The position numbers and the translations under genes are program-made. Below, in pieces: positions 55,563 through 64,000 of a DNA stretch of 64,000 nt; position 1 is the stretch's first letter, and every line of letters begins with the position of its first letter. The notes below the pieces were generated by a model. The model saw only the letters and a list, made by a program, of their open reading frames with translations. It was not told where the DNA came from and did not search any database. The DNA comes from Clarkia xantiana subsp. parviflora (lineage: Eukaryota > Streptophyta > Magnoliopsida > Myrtales > Onagraceae). Location of the stretch: assembly GCA_036873135.1 (NCBI GenBank), contig JAPTYO010000022.1, forward strand, positions 8,833,785 through 8,897,784, read 5' to 3'.

Positions 55563-57290
55563 ATGACTTCTACCCGTTCAATGGCTGGCAAGCAAAAGAA
55601 GAGACAAGGACAATCTGGCGGTTCTCGCCACCCTGCTGGAACTCTGAATTCAGGGCTGCCGGAGCGCACTGTGGATCGGAATGATCCTCCCCCTGCTGTT
55701 TCTCAAACAAGGGGGCATCATGATGATCGCGAAGATTTCATTCGAAACTCGTCGGAGAGGCGGGAAGAGATCCCAAGGAGGGACCAGGATGCACCTGCAA
55801 AGCCGGACTTGGCAAAGGCTGCCCGTATTTTTGGAAGCTATGGAGGCTCTCTTGGACCGAAGAGAGGCCGCCAAAAAGAAGGAGGAGGAGTTGCCTCCGC
55901 CTCCGCCAGTGGAGAATCGGGACGGGCAGGAGGCCCAACCCGAAATCCAGGACAAGAGCAAGGAGCCTGCTCTATCGGAGCAGTTCGTGGTCGATGGGCC
56001 TGGGCCGGTGCAACATAGGACCATTCCTCTCAATGGCCCTATCACCCCCGATCAAGTGGTGAAGATCGTGAACATTTGCATGGGGGACCAGAAGAAGATG
56101 ATGTCAGAACTGAGGGATCGATCCACTCATCCCTTCGTTCCCCGATTGGTGAATACCACTGCCCCGCTAGGACTGGGCATCCCGACAATCAAGGAGTACG
56201 ATGGCGAGGGGGATCCAGTTCGTCATGTCCAGAAGCATCTCATGGCTTGTCTAGGCAGAGCCCCGAATGATGACATAGTGTGTGTCTTATTCCCAGGTAC
56301 GCTGGGTGAGAGGGCCCTGACGTTGTTCTTTAGCCTTCCGCCAGGATGCATCTCTAGCTGGACCCAGATGCATGATCGCTTTATCCGGCAGTACCAGGGC
56401 CGCCGACGCCTCCTGAAAAGCGCGAGGTCCCTGACTGAGGTGGTACAAAGGCCCGACGAGTCGCTGGCGCACCATTACCAGAGGTACACTGCCAGCGTGG
56501 CCGAGATTGATGAGGAGATGTCGGAGGGAGAAACCATCCGCACCTTCATTCGGAACTTCACAGCACCATATGGTTCCGACCTGATGCACAGCGTTGCCGA
56601 GAAGACTGTGTGGAACATGGAGGCGCTGCAGAAGAGGGTGAAGCAGCAAATCGATGTGCAGGAGTCGAAAATAGCTGCCGGAGACCTCGATCCTCCGAAG
56701 ACGAACAAGGGGAAGCAGTCGGATGATCGCAGGAGGAAGGACAAACCCGACAACAGTCGGGGTCGAGGCCGCTCTGATCGGAGGGAAGACAAGCGTCCTC
56801 CGAAGTCGGACAAGCGGGAGGATCGTTACACTCCTCTCATTTGCTCCATGGGTGCCGTGTTAGCGGTGATGGACCGTCAGGGTATCGCCAAGTACCCCCC
56901 GAAGAAGGATGGAGAGTTTATGGGAGCCCGCGCCGATCGGTACTGTCGTTTCCATCGCGCCAATGGTCACGATACTGACCATTGTCGGGAGCTGAAGAAG
57001 GAAATTGAAAAGCTAATCCAGTAGGGGAAGCTCAAAGAATTTGTAGCTGGGCGACGGAGCCGATCCCGTTCTCGGTCCCGATCGCGGTCCCGTTCCCGAT
57101 CCCGCGGTCGATCCCCGAAGAAGGATAAGCCTGAGTCTTCCAATGCCCGCAAGGAGAAGCGGGGAACCAGTAATGTGATTCACGGAGGACTTGCTGCGGG
57201 AGGAGATACCACGGCGGCTCGGGAGGTATATGCTTCTCGGATTCCCATCGCCATGATGCTGGGCAAGAGGGCCCGAAATTGGACCCCGAA
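55563..57290 (+). pseudogene. E gag, knuckle and RS linker
   Basis: ATG at 55563 (MTSTRSMAGKQKKRQGQ), the only + strand copy with this first start intact. About 14 bp are lost near 55820 (AKAARIF), shifting into the 55681-57024 frame, which is open for 447 codons: VVDGPGPVQHRTIPLNGPIT, GERALTLFFSLPPG, HHYQRYTASVAEID, knuckle CRFHRANGHDTDHC. A TAG at about 57022 (Lys expected) follows EIEKLIQ. The RS linker (57057-57110) and REVYASRIPIAMMLGKRA continue until one base is lost near 57296. Confidence 0.87.
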
Positions 57291-59190
57291 AGAGGAATGG
57301 TGATTCCCTTTTCAGCGGAAGACCTGATAGGTGTGGAGACCCCACACGATGACGCTTTGGTCGTGACCCTGAACGTGGACGGGTACGAGATGAAGCGGAT
57401 CCTGATTGATGGAGGGATCTCCTCCGATATTCTGTTCATGGATGCACTGCAGGCCATGGGAAAAACCAAGAAGGACTTGAAGCCTGCGGACTTCCCTATG
57501 GTCAGATTTTCTGGCTCTACCTCTTACCCGGTGGGGGTCATCACCTTACCGGTCGAGTTCGGGAGTGGTTGGAAGTCAGAGAAGAGGAACGTAGAGTTCG
57601 TGGTGGTCGAGTCTGCGGGGACCTACAACGCCATTATCGGGAGGATCACCATCAACCCGCTGGGGGCAATTGCCTCAACTGTCCATCAGAAAATGAAGTT
57701 CCCGACTGACCACGGAATCGGGGAGGTCCAGGACAATCAGATAGCTTCCAGGAGGTGCTATGTCAATGCCACCCGAAGGAGGAATCGGGAGGCTATGACT
57801 GTTTTCCAGACTAACGCCGATCCCCGAGAGGAGTTTGGGCGTCCCGCCCCGATGGAAGATTTGAAGGAGGTCGAGATCGATGGACCTCAGAGGAAGGTGA
57901 AAATCTGGTCCGCTTTAACTGAAGAGACGGCCCGAGAATTGATCGGCCTTGCTGTAGGAATTCAAGGAGCTGTACGCCAGGTCCCCGAGTGACATGCCAG
58001 GAATCAGCCCCAATGTAATTACTCACGAGCTGAAGATTGACCCCGTGGTCAAGCCGATCACACAGATAAGGCGCCCGATGGGTGCCGATAAGAAGATCGC
58101 GATCCAGCAAGAGGTGGGCAGGTTGCTCGATGCTGGATTCATTAAGGAGCTCCAATTCCAGACATGGGTCGCCAACCCAGTCCTGGTGAAGAAGAGCAAT
58201 GGCAAGTGGCGGATGTGTGTCGATTTCCGCGACCTGAACAAAGCATGCCCGAAGGATTGCTATCCCCTCCCGAGGATCGACCAGCTGGTGGATGCCACAT
58301 CGGGACACGAGTTGTTGAGCTTCATGGACGCCTACTCTGGCTACAACCAGATCAAAATGTCCAAGGAGGATGCCCCCCACATTGCTTTTTATGCTGATAG
58401 TGACATCTATCATTATGACGTTATGCCATTTGGACTGATCAATGCAGGGGCGACTTATCAGAGGATGGTGAACAAGATATTCGGGGATATACTGGGGAAA
58501 ACAATGGAGGCCTATGTGGATGACATGCTGGTGAAGTCCCAACAGGCCGAGGATCATGTTCACAACCTGGCCACGGCGTTTGAGCGGATGAGGCTTCATC
58601 AAGTTCGCTTGAACCCGACCAAGTGTGCCTTCGGAGTGCACTCAGGGAAGTTCCTGGGCTTTATGGTGAGCCAGAGGGGAATCGAGGTGAACCCTGAGAA
58701 ACTGAGGGCAAACGAGGAGATGAAGTCCTTGATTAACCATCGGGAGGTGCAGGTGCTGAATGGCCGATTGGCCGCGATGAACCGCTTCCTATCCAAGGCA
58801 AGCGACCGATCCATGCCGTTTTTTGAAGTACTGAGGGCCAATAAGAAGTTTGAGTGGACAGCCAAGTGTGAAGACACGTTCCAAGCACTCAAGCAGCACC
58901 TCCGTACTCTCCCGCCGCTGGCGAAGCCCATCCCAGGCGAGCCACTCTATCTGTATTTGGCTGTTTCTAAATTTGCTGTTAGTTCTGTCTTAGTGAAAGT
59001 TGTAGAGGGTAGCCAAGTCCCCGTCTATTATGTAAGCAAGGCACTCGCCAAATATGAAATGAATTATCCCGCCGTTGAGAAGTATCTATATGCGTTGATT
59101 GTTACTGCTCGGAAGCTGAGGCCTTACTTCCACGCACATGAGATTACCGTTTTGACGAATCAGCCCTTAAAGAATTTTTTGCCGACCTGA
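57291..59190 (+). pseudogene. E protease, RT and first RNase H
   Basis: 57279-57992 holds the protease (ILIDGGISSDILF; AYNAIIGRITINP). It ends in a short insertion around 57950-57965 that disrupts the ELIDLLKEFKELFAW region. 57994-59190 holds RT (FRDLNKACPKDCYPLPRID, FMDAYSGYNQI, AYVDDMLVKS) and the first RNase H (PLYLYLAVSKFAVSSVLVK), ending where two bases are lost in KHFLNRPD (about 59175). Confidence 0.88.
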
Positions 59191-60996
59191 TGCGTCTGGG
59201 AGATTAGTGAAATGGGCAGTCGAGCTTAGCGAGTTCCGCATTCACTTTGCTCCGAGGACGGCTATCAAGGGCCAGGCGTTGACAGATTTCATAGCTGAGT
59301 CTACAGCCCCCGAACTAGATGAAGCGGGCCCTGTAGAGGGGGCAACCATGGAGGTCCCCATAACAGAACAGTCAGAACATCCCGATGACGAAAATACGTG
59401 GGAGATGTATACCGATGGCTCCTCAAATTCAGAAGGATCAGGAGCAGGGTTCTTACTTATACCGCCAGACGGAGGCGAGCCCCTTCGATACGCCTTAGCC
59501 TTGACGTTCAAGGCCACCAACAATGAAGCTGAATACGAGGCTCTCATCACAGGCCTCAAGATTGCCAAAGGAACGGGAGTTGGTCACTTAAAGGTAAAGT
59601 GCGACGCTAGCCTGATTGTGAACCAAGTTCAGGGGCGATACGAAGCAAAGAGCTCGATGATGAGAAAGTACCTTCGGGAGGTGCAAACCTTGAAGGAGAG
59701 TTTCAAGAGCTTCGACATTGAGGCGATCCCGAGGGAAGAGAATGTGGAAGCGGATGCCCTGAGCAAGTTTGCGTTGGGGGCACCCCTCGATGAATGTCGG
59801 AACGTGCACTTCTTGGAGAAGGTGATCCTGTCAACCACCGATCAAGCGGAGGTATGTGCCATCGAGGCCGGATTAGAGGAGCCTACTTGGATGACCCCGA
59901 TAGTCGCGTATCTGACTACAGGGACAGTCCCCGATGATGAATCAGCAGCTGGCAAATTACACCGAATCCCGCCCAATTATGTGATGGTGGACAACCAGCT
60001 GTACAAGAAGGGGCATTTAACTCCTTACCTGAAATGTGTGGCTGAGCCCGACACAGATCGGATCCTTAGGGAGGTGCACGAAGGATATTTGGCCTGTCAC
60101 GAAGGTGCCCGATCCATCATGAGGAAAGTGTTGAACCTAGGTTATTACTGGCCCTCGATGAACAAGGAAGCAACGATGCTAGTCCGATCCAGTGAGGCTT
60201 GCCAGAAGTACGCCCCGAATATCGTGGCCCCAGTTGTCGACCTGACATCCATCAAGAGTGCTTGGCCCTTCGCGCAGTGGGGAATCGACTTGGTGGGACC
60301 CCTTCCAGTGGAAAAAGGTCAGTTTCGATATTTAGTCGTGGATATTGATTATTTTTCAAAATGGATAGAAGCCAAGGCATTGGCCAAGACAACGGGGAAC
60401 CATATCCTCAAATTCCTCCAAACCCACATCATATCTCGATACGGGATCCCCAAGGTGGTGATCAGTGATAACGGCCCTCCGTTTAACGGGGCCCAGTGGA
60501 AGGAGTACCTGGAGGAACTAAAAATCGAGCATCGGACAGTCTCTGTCCATCATGCTCAAACCAATGGACAGGTGGAATCGGCCAACAAGATCGTAATGGA
60601 TGGCTTGAAGAAGAGGGTCCATGCCTTGAAGGGCAAATGGCTGGACGAGCTGGAAAGTGTGCTTTGGGCTGTTAGAACAACGCCTAAACGATCAACCGGG
60701 GAGACTCCGTTTGGCCTTGTTTACGGCACAGAGGCAGTCGCTCCTATCGAAATAGCTGTGGCATCCCATCGGACGAGGTATTACGAACCTCTGTCAAATG
60801 ATGAAATGAGACGTCTGGACTTGGACTTGGTCGAAGAAAAGAGGCGGAGTGCCGAGGAGGCCCAGGCCCGGATGCGCTTGGCAACGACCCGATATTACAA
60901 TCGACGAGTCAAGTCTCGACAGTTCTTTGTCGGGGAACTGGTCTGGCGTCGGAACGAATCCACCCTTTTAGTGGCGAACACTTGAAGAAATGTCAT
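59191..60996 (+). pseudogene. E aRH and integrase with deleted C-terminus
   Basis: 59207-60985 is open for 592 codons: aRH (MYTDGSSNSEGSGAGFLLI, TNNEAEYEALITGL), integrase zinc site (REVHEGYLACHEGARS; here SSEACQKYAP, so the first Cys of the CC pair is Ser/Glu) and core (VVISDNGPPFNGAQ, HHAQTNGQVESANK). After VWRRNESTLL about 110 bp are missing: the sequence jumps to GTGGCGAACACTTGAAG, removing WEGPYKVVGMPARNAY and shifting the frame. Confidence 0.87.
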
Positions 60997-60997
60997 G

Positions 60998-61560
60998 CTT
61001 GATGTAAAGTCGCCTTAAGTGGTGCAAGTTGTTAAGTCGCCTTAAGTGGTGCACGATGTAAAGTCGCTTTAAGTGGTGCAAGTTGTTAGGTCGCCTTAAG
61101 TGGTGCACGATGTAAGTCGCCTTAAGTGGTGCAAGTTGTTAAATCGCCTTATGTGGTGCACGATGTTAAGTCGCCTTAAGTGGTGCAAGTTGTAAAGTCG
61201 CCTTAAGTGGTGCAAGTTGTTAAGTCGCCTTAAGTGGTGCAAGTTGTTAAATCGCCTTAAGTGGTGCACGATGTTAAGTCGCCTTAAGTGGTGCAAGTTG
61301 TTAAATCGCCTTAAGTGGTACACGATGTAAGTCGCCTTAAGTGGTGCAAGTTGTTAAGTCGCCTTAAGTGGTGCAAGTTGTTAAATCGCCTTAAGTGGTG
61401 CACGATGTTAAGTCGCCTTAAGTGGTGCAAGTTGTTAAATCGCCTTAAGTGGTGCACGATGTTAAGTCGCCTTAGGTGGTGCAAGTTGTTAAGTCGCCTT
61501 AAGTGGTGTGGGTAAAATGTCTTAAGTGACGCAATCACCTTAAGTGGTGCAGTGATAATC
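60998..61560. repeat. E minisatellite, 27-bp units with 54-bp dimers
   Basis: About 20 copies of GTCGCCTTAAGTGGTGCAAG(TTGTTAA) alternating with GTCGCCTTAAGTGGTGCACG(ATGTTAA). Because 27 is a multiple of 3, all six frames can stay open; the 9-residue repeat peptides they encode have no other support. Confidence 0.93.
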
Positions 61561-61644
61561 GGAACCAAAAAAGATTTGATATTATAAAGATCTGCGAGGT
61601 TCACCATAAAGGAGGAAATTACAAGGATTTGAAAATAAAAGCAA

Positions 61645-62994
61645 TCAAGCTTGATCCTTGGCAGCGTCGAGGGGAGCAGGGTCCACGAGGTCTGCAGCAG
61701 AAGGCTCCGTGATTGGGGGATCGGACTCTTGAAGATCAGCCGCGGGAGGATTAGACTCTGGGAAGTCAGCCGGTGAAGGGTCGATCATCGGGGGCTCAAT
61801 TGTCGGGAGTTCTGCACTTGGAGGTTCCACCGTGCCTTCAGCACCCACAGCCCCCTCGGGGGTGTTGGCCCCGTCACTCTCCTCAGAAAGATTGAAGTAC
61901 CTCTCCACGAAGGGGGCGAGGGCCCTCTTGGAAGACTTCCTTTTCCTCGCGGGGCGTGGGACAGCATCAGTTTCCGCCTGCTTAAGCACGAGATTGGTCA
62001 GCAGTGATACCTTCTTAGCTGCAAAGACGAAAATGAAAAGACGGTTAGAATATTACCCAAGGAACGAGGTTAGAAGAGTCGTCGAAGAGTTGACCCCCGG
62101 ACACGATATCAAGGAGTCGGATCCCGGTCAGAACCAGTTCCCGCTCCCCGATGGAGTTGGCGTCAAGGGGAGTGAAAGAGTCCCCCCAACGATAAAGCTG
62201 GATGCAGTGGAGAATCTGGAAATCCTCCTCGGAGTAAGTGTGGAAAGCGGGAGCAGGGTCCGCCTCCACCTCCCATCGGGGCCAGGGGATGGAGCTGTTT
62301 CGAATGAAGAAATAACTCCTCTTCCAGCCATTGTTGTCAGGCCCCGAATCAGTGATGAGCCCCCGACCCTTGGCGATCTTCCAGGTGTCGCCATTCCAGC
62401 TGTACCGAGAGAGCTGCACCTTGCTCCACTTAGGCATCCGCGGATAGAAAGCGCAGAGCCCGACGTCATTGCACTTTAGCCCATAGAAGGTCCGGAAGAG
62501 TCGGAGGCTATACGGCCATTGTTGGCGGAAGCAAAGCACGCGGAAGGCATTCCATACGCGGATGGCATGGGGGGAGAAAGTGGTCGGATGTGTTTTGTAA
62601 TATTTAAACATCTCGACCATGTCACCGCAAAAGGGGAAACGAATCCCCACCGATATTTGCCCGGTAGAGACAAATACCTCCCCTTCCCGGGGACGAGTGA
62701 CGGCAGAGTCACCCGGGACGCGAGGCCAAGGATAAGGGAAGCGAGGCTCCCAGGTGGAAGTAATGCATCCCTCCCGAAGGGCTGCATCATAGGCAGTGTC
62801 GGAAATTTCATTGAAGGCGTAATCGAACTTGAAGGGCTTCCTCCCCCCAGAACTGGACTCACCGTCTGGAAAGTAATCAGAGCAAGAAAAAGCACAGTCG
62901 ATTTCCACAAAAGTTCAGGTAAGATCATGGAGATAAAAGAAAAACTATGCTAACAAGTCTCTTTGGAATCGAAGGAGAAAGCCTTACCAGACAT
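61645..62994 (-). pseudogene. E antisense gene with intact exon 2 but deleted exons 3-4
   Basis: Exon 1 62994-62988 (ATGTCTG), intron 62987-62866 (GTAAGG...TTCCAG), exon 2 62865-62057 (809 nt, exactly as in A), second intron from 62056. Exon 1 plus exon 2 give 272 codons without a stop; E is the only + strand element with this domain fully open. Exon 3 starts normally (LKQAETDAV, RPARKRKSSKRA). A deletion of about 1.5 kb then joins it to LAPFVERYFNLSEESDG, so the coiled coil is gone while the Pro/Asp tail to AAKDQA is retained in frame. The product would be the N-terminal domain plus basic patch plus acidic tail. Confidence 0.75.
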
Positions 62995-63140
62995 GTCGAA
63001 TCGGAGAAGAAAGGATGATCTTGAAGGTCGGAGATTCCGGTCGCCGGAAGGTTTATCAGAGAAAGAAAAGAGAGCTCGAGCTTTTGAAAACGCAGAGAAT
63101 GAAACGGTAAAGGAGAACTGAATAGTGCCAAGATTTGGGG

Positions 63141-63266
63141 TTTTATAGGAGAGATGACAACCAAAGAGACGTTGCAATCTGAACCGTTGAAGATTAAACG
63201 CCTCAATCCAAGTCGTCGAAGCACTAGAGACAAAACGGCTATATAGTGCTTTTTCAAAAGAGCAGG
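63141..63266 (-). promoter_or_regulatory. Promoter block of the E antisense gene
   Basis: CCTATAAAACCCC on - (TATAAAA 63147-63141), 147 bp from the ATG. AACGGTTCAGATTGCAACG (about 63173-63191) and CTTTTGAAAAAGCACT (about 63247-63262) precede it, in the same order as in A, B and C. The rest up to 63420 is conserved non-coding sequence ending in the purine tract CTTGGGGGCACA. Confidence 0.6.
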
Positions 63267-63420
63267 CATGGGCACTAAAACCGTCACTTCATCACTCCTC
63301 GCATTTAATAGGGGAGTAATCGAGAAATCTTTTCGGATTCGGTGATTATCCTCGGAATATCGAAAGGTCCGAAGTTGGAAGACACGACGAACTATAAGTC
63401 CCTCGGGTCTTGGGGGCACA

Positions 63421-63525
63421 TGATGGGTTTTGATATAGCCGTTAGGCCCATTAACGGTGACTAAACGGCGAGGTAGGCCCACTAGGCCCCAAACGAAGCT
63501 TAGAAGACCAATACGAAGGGTCCCG
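63421..63525 (+). repeat. E 3' LTR, first 105 bp
   Basis: TGATGGGTTTTGATATAG..., matching the E 5' LTR (GGCGAGGTAGGCCCACTAGG, GACCAATACGAAGGGTCCCG). It breaks off at GGGTCCCG, where another LTR begins. Confidence 0.85.
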
Positions 63526-63527
63526 CC

Positions 63528-64000
63528 TGATGGGTTCCGATGTAATCGTTAGCCCCGTTAAACAGCCAATGGACGGTGAGTAGGTCCAGTGGGCCTTGTG
63601 AAAAGCCTAGAAGGCTCAGAAAACCAGCACGCAGGGCCCCGACTCTAGAGGTCCCGATGTATGAGCTGAATGCTCCCGATGAGAAGCCTCCGAGTAGGCC
63701 CCGATATGCCTTAGTAAAGGCCCCGATAATAAAGCCCCGCAGAGGCTGGACCTGTCCCGTAGAGACTAAAGGTCCTGGGTGGTGATCTAGAATAAGACAA
63801 CTCAGGAGTCTCCGACGGGAGTCAGGACTTGTGATCAGAGGATAAAGACCGAGAAACCCGCCTACTAGATAAAGTAGTGGGAGACGATTAGAGATAAAGA
63901 TAAATCCCCCGAGATACGCAGGGCGTGCCCGAGATACGCGGAGTACGGGTAAGATACGCGGAGCGTGTGGCGAGATATATGGAATCCCAACCGAGATATG
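63528..64000 (+). mobile_element. LTR G: start of another Tat-type LTR, cut by window end
   Basis: TGATGGGTTCCGATGTAATCG... is recognisably the same LTR family but more diverged than the others (TTAGCCCCGTTAAACAGCC). From about 63905 it carries GAGATACGCGGAG-type repeats, as in the LTRs of A and F read in reverse. Whether it is a 5' LTR or a solo LTR cannot be told. Upstream, CCGCC (63523-63527) may include a target duplicate. Confidence 0.65.

Larger units (their letters stand above)
54864..63527 (+). mobile_element. Element E: Tat-type element inside B's 3' LTR
   Basis: 5' LTR 54864-55526, gag-pol to about 60996, array, antisense gene, 3' LTR start at 63421. GCAGT (54859-54863) precedes it; the matching duplicate lies outside the window. 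Lesions are relatively few, but two sizeable deletions occurred: the integrase C-terminus and most of exons 3-4 of the antisense gene. Confidence 0.88.

Noticed and set aside
61096..61607. Open frames encoding 9-residue repeats (NNLHHLRRL type) in the E array
   Set aside because: The unit is 27 bp, so any frame without a stop in one unit stays open through the array. There is no promoter, no non-repeat flank and no conservation in B, where the unit is 23 bp.

Overview
The window is plant nuclear DNA, almost certainly from an angiosperm, and consists almost entirely of nested LTR retrotransposons. I see no host gene. The lineage signs are a Gag-Pol in the order Gag, CHHC zinc knuckle, RS-rich linker, protease (PR), reverse transcriptase (RT), a weak first RNase H, a second 'archaeal-type' RNase H (aRH) and integrase (INT), with no chromodomain. 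The 18-nt primer site starts TGGCGCC. A further gene lies antisense between pol and the 3' LTR. This is the architecture known for the Tat/Retand branch of plant Ty3/gypsy elements. The only stretch that looks like non-element DNA is AT-rich spacer at 7567-8005.

Layout. A small LTR element (TRIM1, + strand, cut by the window edge) ends at 934 and sits in the 3' LTR of element Z (- strand, 935-7566), a Tat-like derivative without RT, RNase H or INT. After the spacer comes element B (+ strand, from 8006), the oldest of the main nest. Its gag is interrupted by element A (- strand, 8818-19858, TSD GTTCT/GTTCC). Its 3' repeat array is interrupted by TRIM2 (- strand, 25428-27582, TSD AAATC). Its 3' LTR is interrupted by element C (+ strand, 31835-54649, TSD CCTGA) and again by element E (+ strand, from 54864). 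C's integrase region is interrupted by element F (- strand, 37035-49033, TSD TATGG), the youngest-looking copy. E's 3' LTR is cut at about 63526 by another LTR (G), which runs off the window. B, C and E form one subfamily, all on +; A and F form another, both on -.

How the parts work together. In A, B, C and E, sense transcription from the LTR (TATA box in the LTR) would give a continuous gag-pol frame ending in a short HLKK(H/C)HA terminus. A 23-27 bp minisatellite with the core CGCCTTAAGTGGTG follows. Converging on it from the 3' LTR side is the antisense gene. It has its own TATAAAA box and a conserved upstream block. Its 7-nt coding first exon, ATGTC(T/C)G, is followed by a 809-nt exon (a domain resembling the plant 'putative gypsy type transposon' family), a basic low-complexity exon and a coiled-coil exon. 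Z keeps a related antisense gene although it lost RT and INT. All Gag-Pol copies carry nonsense or frameshift lesions, so none is an active element as read.

Most notable: the antisense gene with its conserved promoter and splice structure; a conserved frame-deciding choice of acceptor at its second intron; three tandem 1.73-kb gag-PR units inside F; the shared minisatellite at the point of convergence; and TA...TA-ended small LTR elements. Family assignments come from recognising motifs by eye; no database search was run.
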